Positions 29,271-39,394 of a stretch of DNA of 64,000 nt are shown piece after piece. The stretch covers positions 1,488,001-1,552,000 of the forward strand of contig OZ245331.1 in NCBI GenBank assembly GCA_965226155.1, written 5' to 3'. Origin of the DNA: G965226155 sp965226155 (GTDB lineage: Bacteria > Pseudomonadota > Gammaproteobacteria > Eutrophobiales > Eutrophobiaceae). The translations under genes and the position numbers were made by a program. Each line of letters opens with the position of its first letter. The first letter of the stretch is position 1. The notes beneath the pieces were generated by a model. It worked only from the letters and a program-made list of their open reading frames with translations, was not told the DNA's origin and did not search any database.

Positions 29271-29299
29271 TTAACAGAGCAGGGGATTCTGCCTGTTAA
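29271..29299. other. Second hairpin in the rpoC-rpsL gap
   Basis: TTAACAG/CTGTTAA and inner GCAG/CTGC form an 11-bp stem with one bulged A and the loop GGGATT. No T-run follows. It lies 15 bp after the terminator tail and about 120 bp before rpsL. The rest of the gap up to 29419 should hold the str promoter, but I see no confident -35/-10 pair. Confidence 0.5.
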
Positions 29300-29419
29300 T
29301 ACCTATAACCAATAATCCCTTACCACCAAAATCACCGTAGACGCTACTCTCGCGGGCGGTTAAGAATCGGTGCGTTCGGGTTTTTAGACGTATTAAGACA
29401 CAACGGATTACTAAGATAC

Positions 29420-29794
29420 ATGGTTACGATAAATCAATTAGTACGTAAATCGCGCAAGCGGCAAATTGAAAAAAGTAACGTTCGCGCACTCGAAAGTTGC
29501 CCACAGAAACGGGGTGTGTGTACTCGTGTCTATACTACCACGCCAAAAAAGCCGAATTCAGCATTGCGCAAGGTGGCTCGGGTAAGGCTAACAAACGGGG
29601 AAGAAGTGACTACTTATATAGGTGGTGAAAGCCATAATCTTCAAGAACACAGCGTTATCCTAATTAGGGGCGGTCGTGTCAAAGATTTACCTGGTGTTCG
29701 CTATCACATTGTCCGGGGTACTTTGGACACGTCAGGTGTTGGAGATAGGAAACAAGGAAGGTCTAAATATGGCGCAAAACGACCGAGATCGTAA
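29420..29794 (+). CDS. rpsL: 30S ribosomal protein S12
   Basis: A 124-residue decoding-centre protein. The conserved loops TPKKPNSALRKVARVRL and GGRVKDLPGVRYH are intact, with lysines at the usual streptomycin-determining positions, so the sequence predicts the sensitive form. First gene of the str operon. Confidence 0.99.
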   Translation: MVTINQLVRKSRKRQIEKSNVRALESCPQKRGVCTRVYTTTPKKPNSALRKVARVRLTNGEEVTTYIGGESHNLQEHSVILIRGGRVKDLPGVRYHIVRGTLDTSGVGDRKQGRSKYGAKRPRS

Positions 29795-29819
29795 TCAAGA
29801 AAGTTAATTAGGCACATTT

Positions 29820-30290
29820 ATGTCACGAAGACGAGTTGCAGAGAAGCGCGGAATACTACCGGATCCCAAATACGGTGATCAGGTTTTAGCGAAATTTATA
29901 AATATGGTTATGCGTAGTGGCAAGAAATCCATAGCAGAAAAAATCGTTTATAGCGCACTGGATGAGATGACTAAAAAAAGCAATGAAAATTCGCTCGACG
30001 CATTCAACAAGGCATTAGCAAATGTTAGGCCGGTAGTTGAAGTTAAATCACGACGTGTAGGGGGGGCCACATATCAAATCCCTGTGGAAGTACGTAATGA
30101 TCGCAGTATTACACTAGCGATGCGATGGCTGGTTGATGCATCAAAAGAACGTAGCGAGAAAAATATGGGCCTTAGACTCGCAGGAGAATTGTTGGATGCT
30201 TCCGAGAAACGTGGTTCAGCCATAAAGAAGCGTGAAGAAACTCACAAAATGGCCGAAGCGAATAAAGCTTTCTCTCATTTTCGCTGGTAA
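29820..30290 (+). CDS. rpsG: 30S ribosomal protein S7
   Basis: A 156-residue protein that nucleates 30S head assembly. Typical segments are MSRRRVAEKR, KFINMVMRSGKKSIAEKIVY, VRPVVEVKSRRVGGATYQIPVEV and the C-terminal HKMAEANKAFSHFRW. In E. coli S7 represses the str operon by binding the rpsL-rpsG gap. Here that gap is only 25 bp, so the same site cannot be as large. Confidence 0.99.
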   Translation: MSRRRVAEKRGILPDPKYGDQVLAKFINMVMRSGKKSIAEKIVYSALDEMTKKSNENSLDAFNKALANVRPVVEVKSRRVGGATYQIPVEVRNDRSITLAMRWLVDASKERSEKNMGLRLAGELLDASEKRGSAIKKREETHKMAEANKAFSHFRW

Positions 30291-30318
30291 ACATTGATTA
30301 ATAATAGCGAGACTATCA

Positions 30319-32421
30319 GTGGCAAGAACTATTCCGATCGAGCATTACCGAAATATTGGCATCATGGCTCATATCGATGCAGGTAAGACAACTACAACCG
30401 AGAGAATTCTCTATTACACAGGTGTTTCTCATAAAATCGGTGAGGTACATGACGGTGCGGCAGTAATGGACTGGATGGAACAGGAGCAGGAACGCGGCAT
30501 CACAATTACCTCCGCTGCCACCACTTGTTTCTGGAAGGGGATGGAAGGTCTCTATCCTCAGCATCGTATCAATATCATCGATACTCCTGGCCATGTGGAT
30601 TTCACAATTGAAGTAGAAAGATCGCTCCGAGTACTTGATGGTGCTTGTGCTGTTTTTTGTGCAGTAGGTGGAGTTGAACCACAAACCGAGACTGTCTGGC
30701 GTCAGGCAACAAAGTACAAGGTACCGCGCATTGCATTTGTAAATAAAATGGATCGTGCTGGTGCAGATTTCCTGCATGTAGTTGACCAAATTAAAAACCG
30801 CCTAGCTAGTACACCAGTCGTTATTCAGATTCCAATAGGTGCTGAAGATAATTTTGAAGGTGTTGTAGACCTGATCAAGATGAAAGCAATCTACTGGGAT
30901 AATGAAAATATGGGTATCAAGTTTGAGAAAAAGGAAATTCCTGCAGAATTAATTGGTACTTGCAAGGAGGGGCATGAAAAAATGGTAGAAGCTGCTGCAG
31001 AAGCAAGTGAAGAGTTAATGGATTTCTATCTAGAAAACGGTGAGCTCAGCGAAGAAAATATAAAGAAGGGGATTCGTATTCGTGCCCTTAGTAATGAAAT
31101 CGTTCCTACATTGTGTGGGTCTGCATTTAAGAACAAGGGTGTTCAATCTATGTTGGATGCCGTTGTTGATTTTTTACCTTCACCCGTAGATGTTCCCTCG
31201 ATAATGGGAATTATGGATGATGAGAACGAAACAAGTGCCGAGCGCAAACCAACAGATGAAGAACCGTTTTCATCACTGGCCTTTAAAATAGCCACCGACC
31301 CATTCGTGGGGACATTAACATTTTTCAGAGTCTATTCCGGAGTATTGAAATCAGGGGATACATTATATAACTCGGTAAAGAGAAAAAGAGAAAGGATAGG
31401 TCGGATCTTGCAAATGCATGCCAATAGTCGTGAGGAAATCAAGGAAGTACGAGCAGGGGACATTGCCGCGGCAATCGGTTTAAAGGACGTTACAACGGGT
31501 GATACTTTATGTGACCCAGACCAAATTATAACATTAGAAAGAATGGAGTTTCCGGAGCCAGTAATCGCTGTCGCTGTCGAACCGAAGACCAAGCCTGATC
31601 AGGAAAAAATGGGTATAGCCTTAAGTAAATTGGCACAGGAAGATCCATCATTTCGTGTGAAAACAGATGAGGAATCTGGCCAGACTATTATTTCAGGAAT
31701 GGGTGAACTGCATCTTGAAATCATCGTTGACCGTATGAAACGTGAATTCGATGTAATAGCCAATGTCGGTAAACCCCAAGTTGCGTTCCGAGAAACAATT
31801 CGAAAGATCAATGATAAGGCAGAAGGCAAATTTATACGCCAGAGTGGTGGCAGAGGTCAATATGGTCATGTAGTCATGAAAATAGAACCACAACCATCAG
31901 GCAAGGGTTATGAATTCGTAAACGAAATTGTAGGGGGAGCGGTCCCAAAGGATTATATATCTTCAGTTGATAAGGGCATCAGGGAGCAATTAAAAAATGG
32001 TATCGTTGCCGGTTATCCCGTAGTCGACGTCAAGGTAACTCTCTATGACGGTTCTTATCATGACGTTGATTCAAGCGAAATGGCATTTAAAATTGCTGCA
32101 TCTATGGGTATTAAGGAGGGTGCGTTAAAGGCCAGTCCTGTTTTACTTGAGCCAATAATGAAAGTAGAAATTGTGACACCGGAGGACTATTTAGGGGCGG
32201 TCACTGGTGACCTTAATCGTCGCAGAGGCATACTTCAAGGTACCGAGGATTCAGCAGCGGGAAAGATTATCCGTGCGGAGGTTCCCTTGTCGGAAATGTT
32301 CGGTTATGCAACTGATTTACGTTCTGCCACACAAGGAAGGGCGACATATACGATGGAGTTTGAGAAGTATAATCAGGTGCCTCCGAATATTGCAGAAGGC
32401 ATTATCAGTAAAAACCAATAA
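30319..32421 (+). CDS. fusA: Elongation factor G
   Basis: A 700-residue translocation GTPase. G1 is AHIDAGKTTTTER, G2 region RGITITSAAT, G3 DTPGHVDFT and G4 NKMDR; domains IV and V follow, with QSGGRGQYGHV and the C-terminal EMFGYATDLRSATQGRATYTM. Start is GTG 30319. Its Ile codons are almost never ATA, in contrast with the adjoining tuf. Confidence 0.99.
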   Translation: MARTIPIEHYRNIGIMAHIDAGKTTTTERILYYTGVSHKIGEVHDGAAVMDWMEQEQERGITITSAATTCFWKGMEGLYPQHRINIIDTPGHVDFTIEVERSLRVLDGACAVFCAVGGVEPQTETVWRQATKYKVPRIAFVNKMDRAGADFLHVVDQIKNRLASTPVVIQIPIGAEDNFEGVVDLIKMKAIYWDNENMGIKFEKKEIPAELIGTCKEGHEKMVEAAAEASEELMDFYLENGELSEENIKKGIRIRALSNEIVPTLCGSAFKNKGVQSMLDAVVDFLPSPVDVPSIMGIMDDENETSAERKPTDEEPFSSLAFKIATDPFVGTLTFFRVYSGVLKSGDTLYNSVKRKRERIGRILQMHANSREEIKEVRAGDIAAAIGLKDVTTGDTLCDPDQIITLERMEFPEPVIAVAVEPKTKPDQEKMGIALSKLAQEDPSFRVKTDEESGQTIISGMGELHLEIIVDRMKREFDVIANVGKPQVAFRETIRKINDKAEGKFIRQSGGRGQYGHVVMKIEPQPSGKGYEFVNEIVGGAVPKDYISSVDKGIREQLKNGIVAGYPVVDVKVTLYDGSYHDVDSSEMAFKIAASMGIKEGALKASPVLLEPIMKVEIVTPEDYLGAVTGDLNRRRGILQGTEDSAAGKIIRAEVPLSEMFGYATDLRSATQGRATYTMEFEKYNQVPPNIAEGIISKNQ

Positions 32422-32446
32422 TTAATAAGTTAAGAGGTAATAACAC

Positions 32447-33637
<1,191 letters not shown>

Positions 33638-33643
33638 TTGTAA

Positions 33644-33958
33644 ATGGCAGAGAAACAGATAATCCGTATACGCCTCAAGGCATTTGATCATCGATTGATC
33701 GATCAATCTACGCGGGAAATCGTGGAAACAGCGCGTCGTACAGGCGCACAAGTAAAGGGACCTATCCCTCTGCCTACTAAAAAAGAACGATATACGATTT
33801 TGATTTCACCACATGTGGACAAGGACGCAAGAGATCAATACGAAATTAGGACGCATAAAAGATTAATGGATATTGTAAATCCAACTGATAAAACGGTCGA
33901 TGCATTGATGAAGCTTGATCTGGCAGCTGGTGTGGATGTCCAGATAAAATTAAGTTAA
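33644..33958 (+). CDS. rpsJ: 30S ribosomal protein S10 (NusE)
   Basis: A 104-residue head protein that is also a NusG/NusB partner in antitermination. It has IRIRLKAFDHRLID, GPIPLPTKKERYTILISPHVDKDARDQYE (read as consecutive conserved blocks) and RTHKRLMDI. ATG 33644 is 6 bp after tuf. There is no room for the long L4-controlled S10 leader known from E. coli. Confidence 0.98.
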   Translation: MAEKQIIRIRLKAFDHRLIDQSTREIVETARRTGAQVKGPIPLPTKKERYTILISPHVDKDARDQYEIRTHKRLMDIVNPTDKTVDALMKLDLAAGVDVQIKLS

Positions 33959-34000
33959 TAGAGCTCCAGTTATGAATAATTATTTAAGGTTAGTGAAACG

Positions 34001-34651
34001 ATGATTGGGATTGTCGGACAAAAGCGTGGAATGACTCGGATCTTCACAGAGAAAGGTAAGTCTATCCCTGTAACGGTAATTGAAGCGTCTCCGAATAAGG
34101 TCGCAAAAGTGGCGAATACTGAAAGCCAAGGATATCGTGCGATACAGGTTACGTGGGGAGAGAAACGTAGAAACCTTATTAGTAAGCCAGTTGCAGGAAA
34201 TCTTGCTAAAGCAGAAATTGAATCTGCAAAAGGATTTGTTGAATTTAGACTATATCACGACGATAAAGAAGAGTTTATTGCAGGTCAAGAAATTAAGGTT
34301 GAATTATTCGAGAGCGGACAAAAGGTTGATGTAACAGGTACTACAATTGGGAAAGGTTTCGCTGGAGTTATTAAACGTCATAACTTCAGTCATCAAAGAA
34401 ACACTCATGGAAACTCAAAAGCACACCGTGCACCAGGTTCGATTGGGCAGCATACGTCACCCGGTAGAGTATTCAAGGGTAAGCGTATGGCTGGTCATAT
34501 GGGTGATGTCCAGCGGACGATACAAAATCTAGAGGTTGTAAGGGTGGATGCAGAACGGAATTTATTGCTGATAAAAGGTGCAATACCGGGCGCAAAGGGC
34601 GGCAAAGTTATTGTTAAACCTTCAATTAAAGTGCGGGGGAAAGGGTCATAA
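34001..34651 (+). CDS. rplC: 50S ribosomal protein L3
   Basis: A 216-residue early-assembly protein reaching the peptidyl transferase centre. It starts MIGIVGQKRGMTRIF and has the conserved loop HRAPGSIGQHTSPGRVFKGKRMAGHMG (as consecutive blocks), which includes the glutamine that PrmB methylates. 42 bp after rpsJ. Confidence 0.98.
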   Translation: MIGIVGQKRGMTRIFTEKGKSIPVTVIEASPNKVAKVANTESQGYRAIQVTWGEKRRNLISKPVAGNLAKAEIESAKGFVEFRLYHDDKEEFIAGQEIKVELFESGQKVDVTGTTIGKGFAGVIKRHNFSHQRNTHGNSKAHRAPGSIGQHTSPGRVFKGKRMAGHMGDVQRTIQNLEVVRVDAERNLLLIKGAIPGAKGGKVIVKPSIKVRGKGS

Positions 34652-34653
34652 TT

Positions 34654-35271
34654 GTGGAATTGACACTACATCAATCAGGAAAGAAAAAGCTGTCTAAGCT
34701 CAAGGTTTCTGATTCTGTTTTCGGTGTCAGTTTTAATGAAGCACTGGTACACCAAGTGCTGAATACCTATATGACACAAGCAAGGGCAGGGACAAAGGCA
34801 CAGAAAACCCGATCAGAAGCCCGAGGTGGTGGTCGTAAACCCTGGAAGCAGAAGGGACTAGGTCGTGCCCGGTCAGGGACGATCCGCAGCCCATTATGGC
34901 GCGGAGGGGGTGTGACTTTTGCAGCTAGACCGAAAAATTATTCAAAAAAGTTAAATAAGAAAATGTATCGGGGCGCAATCCGATCAATCTTGTCTGAATT
35001 AGCCCGTCAACAAAGATTGACGTGTATTGATGAGTTTAAACTAAATGAAACGGAAACGAAGCATGCCAAGGAAGCATTACATGCTTTGGGATTGAATGAC
35101 GTATTGATTATCACAGACGACGTTACATCGGAATTGCATCTTGCAACAAGAAATATTCCGAAAGTCGATGTCATTGATACTTCGGAAGTCAATCCTTATT
35201 CGTTGATCGGTTCTAACAATGTACTGATAACTAAAGCTGCCATGGAAAAGATGGAGACATGGTTATCATGA
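34654..35271 (+). CDS. rplD: 50S ribosomal protein L4
   Basis: A 205-residue protein lining the exit tunnel. The extended loop has RARAGTKAQKTRSEARGGGRKPWKQKGLGRARSGTIRSP-type sequence, spread over residues about 43-80. Start is GTG 34654, 2 bp after rplC. In E. coli L4 represses the S10 operon, but no matching leader is visible here. Confidence 0.97.
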   Translation: MELTLHQSGKKKLSKLKVSDSVFGVSFNEALVHQVLNTYMTQARAGTKAQKTRSEARGGGRKPWKQKGLGRARSGTIRSPLWRGGGVTFAARPKNYSKKLNKKMYRGAIRSILSELARQQRLTCIDEFKLNETETKHAKEALHALGLNDVLIITDDVTSELHLATRNIPKVDVIDTSEVNPYSLIGSNNVLITKAAMEKMETWLS

Positions 35272-35561
35272 ACCAGGAAAAATTAATGAATATTCTTTTG
35301 TCACCGAGAGTGACGGAAAAGAGTTCGATGATCGGCGACAAACACAGGCAATACGTATTTAAGGTATTGAAAGATGCAACCAAGCCTCAGATCAGGCGAG
35401 CAGTAGAATTGATGTTTAAAGTTGAAGTTGAATCAGTGCAGGTTACGAACGTCAGTGGTAAATACAAGGCGTTCAAACAAACATTAGGAAAGCGATCTGA
35501 TTGGAAGAAGGCTTATGTCAAACTTAAGCCAGGATTTAATATTGACTATATGAGTATGTAG
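35268..35561 (+). CDS. rplW: 50S ribosomal protein L23
   Basis: A 97-residue protein at the exit of the tunnel, docking trigger factor and SRP. It shows LLSPRVTEKSSMI and the basic loop KYKAFKQTLGKRSDWKKAYV. ATG 35268 overlaps the rplD stop (ATGA) with GGAG upstream; an earlier in-frame ATG at 35259 is less likely. Confidence 0.96.
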   Translation: MNQEKLMNILLSPRVTEKSSMIGDKHRQYVFKVLKDATKPQIRRAVELMFKVEVESVQVTNVSGKYKAFKQTLGKRSDWKKAYVKLKPGFNIDYMSM

Positions 35562-35573
35562 AGAAATCGAATA

Positions 35574-36398
35574 ATGTCTTTATATAAACCAAAACCAACA
35601 ACTCCTGGCCTCAGAGGTACTGTACGAGTAGTCACGCCTGACTTACATAAAGGGAGTCCTTTTGAACCTCTATTAGAGATACAGGGTAAAAAATCTGGTA
35701 GGAATAATCATGGTCGTATAACAGTACGTCATCGAGGCGGTGGTTCGAAACAGCGATATCGAAGAATCGATTTCAAACGAGATAAAGATGGAATTCCTGC
35801 TACTGTGGAAAGGATTGAATATGATCCGAACAGGACAGCACATATCGCCCTTCTGGTTTATGCTGACGGAGAACGACGCTACATCATTGCGCCAAATACT
35901 GTGAAGCAGGGGACAGTGGTCGTTTCCGGCGTGAAGGCAAGTATTGAAGCAGGGAATACCCTGCCTCTCCGGAATATACCTGTTGGTACTAACCTGCATT
36001 GTATTGAGCTGCAATCAGGTAAAGGTGCACAGCTTGCCCGCAGTGCAGGCGCCAGTGTCCAACTAGTTGCACGTGAGGGTAGCCATGCGACGCTTCGATT
36101 AAGATCAGGTGAGTTGCGTAAAGTACCAATTACATGCAGAGCGACGATCGGTGAAGTTTGCAACTCAGAGCATTCACTTAGAAAGCTTGGTAAGGCCGGC
36201 GCCAACCGCTGGCGCGGAATTAAACCCACCGTCCGTGGCGTAGCGATGAATCCTGTAGACCATCCGCACGGTGGTGGAGAAGGTAGGACATCCGGTGGGC
36301 GTCATCCCGTTTCACCTTGGGGGATGCCGACTAAAGGGTATAAAACTCGTAAAAACAAGAGATCGGATAATATGATTGTCCGTAAACGAAAAAGTTAA
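35574..36398 (+). CDS. rplB: 50S ribosomal protein L2
   Basis: A 274-residue protein needed for subunit joining and peptidyl transfer. It carries GRNNHGRITVRHRGGG near residue 43 and the hallmark VAMNPVDHPHGGGEGRTSGG with the essential histidine, then a basic C-terminus. Confidence 0.99.
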   Translation: MSLYKPKPTTPGLRGTVRVVTPDLHKGSPFEPLLEIQGKKSGRNNHGRITVRHRGGGSKQRYRRIDFKRDKDGIPATVERIEYDPNRTAHIALLVYADGERRYIIAPNTVKQGTVVVSGVKASIEAGNTLPLRNIPVGTNLHCIELQSGKGAQLARSAGASVQLVAREGSHATLRLRSGELRKVPITCRATIGEVCNSEHSLRKLGKAGANRWRGIKPTVRGVAMNPVDHPHGGGEGRTSGGRHPVSPWGMPTKGYKTRKNKRSDNMIVRKRKS

Positions 36399-36409
36399 CC
36401 GGAGCATTT

Positions 36410-36697
36410 GTGGCAAGATCAATTAAAAAAGGGCCGTTTGTCGATCATCATCTATTGAAGAAAGTAGAAACGGCAGCAGCAAATAATGATAAGCGACCAA
36501 TTAAAACTTGGTCACGTCGGTCTATGGTTCTGCCTGAAATGGTCGGTTTAACAATTTCTGTACACAATGGTCGGGATCATATGCCTATTTACATATCAGA
36601 GAACATGGTCGGCCATAAGCTGGGGGAGTTTGCAGGTACTCGTACATTTCGAGGTCACTCAGCAGATAAAAAAACTGAACCGGCTAAAAGAGGTTGA
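36410..36697 (+). CDS. rpsS: 30S ribosomal protein S19
   Basis: A 95-residue head protein. It has ARSIKKGPFVDHHLLKKV, KTWSRRSMVLPEMVG and HKLGEFAGTRTFRGH. Start is GTG 36410 after CCGGAGC. Confidence 0.98.
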   Translation: MARSIKKGPFVDHHLLKKVETAAANNDKRPIKTWSRRSMVLPEMVGLTISVHNGRDHMPIYISENMVGHKLGEFAGTRTFRGHSADKKTEPAKRG

Positions 36698-36705
36698 TTA
36701 GTTCA

Positions 36706-37041
36706 ATGTCTACATCAGCAACATTACGACACACAAGGATAGCGCCGCAAAAAATGCGGTTGGTGGCTGAACAGATTCGTGGGAAATCTGTTGCTACTGC
36801 ATTGGATATTTTGGTTTTTAGTAATAAAAAATCTGCTGCTGTAATTAAAAAAGTGCTTGAGTCAGCAGTTGCCAACGCAGAGCATAATGATGGATCTGAT
36901 ATTGATGAGTTGAAGGTCGTTGAAATTTATGTTGACTCTGGCCCTATACTTAAACGACTTCAGCCTAGAGCTAGAGGTCGAGCTAATAGAATTTTAAAAC
37001 ATACAAGTCATATAACGGTGAAGGTAGCCGAACAAGAGTAG
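36706..37041 (+). CDS. rplV: 50S ribosomal protein L22
   Basis: A 111-residue tunnel protein. It shows ALRHTRIAPQKMRLVAEQIRGK-type N-terminus (here ATLRHTRIAPQKMRLV) and the hairpin end PRARGRANRILKHTSHITV. ATG 36706 gives the family length (110 in E. coli); a TTG at 36694 overlapping the rpsS stop is an alternative. No deletion of the macrolide-related loop is seen. Confidence 0.96.
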   Translation: MSTSATLRHTRIAPQKMRLVAEQIRGKSVATALDILVFSNKKSAAVIKKVLESAVANAEHNDGSDIDELKVVEIYVDSGPILKRLQPRARGRANRILKHTSHITVKVAEQE

Positions 37042-37051
37042 CGAGTAGACT

Positions 37052-37741
37052 ATGGGACAAAAAGTACATCCTACGGGTATACGTTTAGGAATAATCAAGG
37101 ACTGGACATCCACCTGGTATGCCAACTCCAAGGATTATCCAAAATATTTGCAAACTGATCTTAATGTTCGTGAATACCTAAGAAAGAAATTGGCACATGC
37201 ATCGGTTAGCCGTATACAAATTGAGAGGCCGGCTAATAATGCCCGTGTCATTATATATACTGCCAGACCAGGAATAGTAATTGGCAAAAAAGGGGAAGAT
37301 ATCGAACGTATACGTTTTGAAATCTCTAAGATGATGGGCGTTCCGGCGACTGTCAGTGTCGAGGAAATCCGTAAACCAGAGCTTGATGCGTATCTTGTAG
37401 CTGAAAGCGTTGCCCAACAAATAGAACGGCGAATCATGTTCCGACGAGCCATGAAGCGAGCAGTAACCAATGCCATGCGCTTAGGGGCCCTTGGAATAAA
37501 GATACATGTATCCGGAAGGTTAAATGGTGCTGAAATTGCCAGGTCAGAGTGGTATAGAGAAGGAAGAGTCCCATTACATACTCTGCGTGCCGATATTGAT
37601 TACGGCGTAGCCGTATCTAATACCACCTATGGTGCGATAGGTGTAAAGGTTTGGATTTTTAAAGGCGAAGTTTTAGGCTATGAAGAGCCAGAGGAAGAAT
37701 CCGCTACTGCAGTCACTTCCGCAAAAGTTATTGGGAACTAA
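37052..37741 (+). CDS. rpsC: 30S ribosomal protein S3
   Basis: A 229-residue mRNA-entry protein with a KH domain (IVIGKKGEDIERIR) and a C-terminal domain (SGRLNGAEIARSEWYREGRVPLHTLRADIDYG in consecutive blocks). Starts MGQKVHPTGIRLGI. Confidence 0.99.
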   Translation: MGQKVHPTGIRLGIIKDWTSTWYANSKDYPKYLQTDLNVREYLRKKLAHASVSRIQIERPANNARVIIYTARPGIVIGKKGEDIERIRFEISKMMGVPATVSVEEIRKPELDAYLVAESVAQQIERRIMFRRAMKRAVTNAMRLGALGIKIHVSGRLNGAEIARSEWYREGRVPLHTLRADIDYGVAVSNTTYGAIGVKVWIFKGEVLGYEEPEEESATAVTSAKVIGN

Positions 37742-37743
37742 AC

Positions 37744-38157
37744 GTGCTACAGCCAAAGAAAACAAAATATAAAAAACAGTCGAAAGGTCGTAACAAAGGA
37801 CTTGCGACAGTTGGCAATAAGGTAAGCTTCGGCGATTTCGGACTTAAAGCAACGTCGCCTGGCCGTATTACGGCCAGACAAATCGAAGCAGCCCGTCGTG
37901 CAATCACAAGATATGTAAAGCGCGGTGGAAAACTTTGGATAAGAATTTTTCCTGACAAACCTATTACCAAAAAGCCGTTGGAAGTACGGCAGGGCAAGGG
38001 TAAAGGTGACGTTGAATACTGGGCAGCAGTGATCCAACCAGGAAAAGTTTTATATGAAATTGAGGGTGTGCTGGAAAATGAAGCACGTGAAGCATTTGAG
38101 CGCGCTTCTGCAAAATTGCCCGTTAAAACGACATTCGTGCAAAGGACAATATTGTGA
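37744..38157 (+). CDS. rplP: 50S ribosomal protein L16
   Basis: A 137-residue protein near the A site. It begins MLQPKKTKYKKQSKGRNKG from a GTG start, 2 bp after rpsC, and has GRITARQIEAARRAITRYVKRGGKLWIRIFPDKP as successive conserved parts and KGKGDVEYWAAVIQPG. Confidence 0.98.
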   Translation: MLQPKKTKYKKQSKGRNKGLATVGNKVSFGDFGLKATSPGRITARQIEAARRAITRYVKRGGKLWIRIFPDKPITKKPLEVRQGKGKGDVEYWAAVIQPGKVLYEIEGVLENEAREAFERASAKLPVKTTFVQRTIL

Positions 38158-38357
38158 TGAAAGCTTCTGAGTTAAAGAAAAAGACAACAGAAGAACTGCA
38201 GAACCTGTTGTTAGATCTGAACAGAGAACAGTTCAAACTGCGCATGCTGAAAGGGTTAGAGCAGCTTGCCAAACCAAGTCAGATGAAGCACGTAAGAAGA
38301 GAGATTGCCAGAATCAAAACAGTATTAACAGAGATGAAAAATGGGCAAATCGCATGA
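38157..38357 (+). CDS. rpmC: 50S ribosomal protein L29
   Basis: A 66-residue two-helix protein near the tunnel exit, starting MKASELKKKTTEELQ and ending with QMKHVRREIARIKTVL. ATG 38157 overlaps the last base of the rplP stop. Confidence 0.96.
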   Translation: MKASELKKKTTEELQNLLLDLNREQFKLRMLKGLEQLAKPSQMKHVRREIARIKTVLTEMKNGQIA

Positions 38358-38611
38358 GTGAATTAGATAAAAAAAGGACGATGACAGGTAAGGTCGTCAG
38401 CACAAAAATGAACAAGTCCATTTCGGTTTCTATCAGTAGACAGGTAAAACATCCTGTTTATCAGAAATATATTAGACGCACAACCAAATTGTTGGCACAT
38501 GATGAAAACAATGAATGTAATGAAGGTGATGTTGTCATAATCGAGACGACTAAGCCGCTTTCAAAAAGAAAGGCATGGCGATTACAGCAAATCGTCACTA
38601 AGGCACAATAG
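38354..38611 (+). CDS. rpsQ: 30S ribosomal protein S17
   Basis: An 85-residue OB-fold protein of the 30S body. It shows RTMTGKVVSTKMNKSISV, HPVYQKYIRRTTKLLAHDE and the closing ETTKPLSKRKAWRL. It overlaps rpmC by 4 bp. Confidence 0.98.
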   Translation: MSELDKKRTMTGKVVSTKMNKSISVSISRQVKHPVYQKYIRRTTKLLAHDENNECNEGDVVIIETTKPLSKRKAWRLQQIVTKAQ

Positions 38612-38648
38612 TATCTAGATTTAACCGCAGGAATAGTGGAGAACACAC

Positions 38649-39017
38649 ATGATTCAAATGCAGTCTACATTACAAGTAGCCGACAACAGTGGTGCGCGCC
38701 TACTTATGTGTGTGAAAGTACTTGGTGGTTCGAAACGACGCTATGCTGGTGTAGGGGACATTATTAAAGTTAGCATAAAAGAAGCTATCCCTAGAGGGAA
38801 AGTAAAAAAAGGTGAGGTGCATACTGCCGTAGTAGTTAGGACTAGAAAAGGAGTTCGTCGTGATGATGGCTCGTTAATCAGGTTTGATACTAATGCAGCT
38901 GTATTGTTGAACAACCAGCTTCAGCCAATTGGTACCCGTATATTTGGACCAGTAACGCGGGAACTGAGAAGCGAAAAATTTATGAAGATCATATCACTTG
39001 CCCCGGAAGTTCTGTAA
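38649..39017 (+). CDS. rplN: 50S ribosomal protein L14
   Basis: A 122-residue interface protein starting MIQMQSTLQVADNSGAR and ending ELRSEKFMKIISLAPEVL. First gene of the spc operon, 37 bp after rpsQ. Confidence 0.99.
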   Translation: MIQMQSTLQVADNSGARLLMCVKVLGGSKRRYAGVGDIIKVSIKEAIPRGKVKKGEVHTAVVVRTRKGVRRDDGSLIRFDTNAAVLLNNQLQPIGTRIFGPVTRELRSEKFMKIISLAPEVL

Positions 39018-39047
39018 CTAGGCTGAATTGATTGGACATACTGACAG

Positions 39048-39368
39048 ATGAATAACATTAAAAAAGGTGATGAAGTGGTTGTTCTTACCGGGAAGGACAA
39101 GGGCAAACGTGGTGCCGTTCTTTCAGTGCTACAGGAAAAGCAAAAAGTCATTGTTGAAAATATAAATATGGCTAAACGACATACTAAGGGTAATCCCACC
39201 CAAGGCTCTCCGGGTGGCATCATCGAGAAGGAAATGCCGATCCATGTTTCAAATGTAGCTATTTGGAACCCGGTTACGAAAAAGTCTGATCGCGTCGGCA
39301 TAAAATTTTTAGAAGATGGACGTAAAGTCCGTTTTTTCAAATCAAATAGTGAAGTTGTAGACATTTAA
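39048..39368 (+). CDS. rplX: 50S ribosomal protein L24
   Basis: A 106-residue assembly initiator. It has an N-terminal KOW motif (IKKGDEVVVLTGKDKGKRGAV) and the block NMAKRHTKGNPTQGSPGGI. Confidence 0.98.
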   Translation: MNNIKKGDEVVVLTGKDKGKRGAVLSVLQEKQKVIVENINMAKRHTKGNPTQGSPGGIIEKEMPIHVSNVAIWNPVTKKSDRVGIKFLEDGRKVRFFKSNSEVVDI

Positions 39369-39394
39369 GCGAGTATAAAAAGCAACAACATTGA

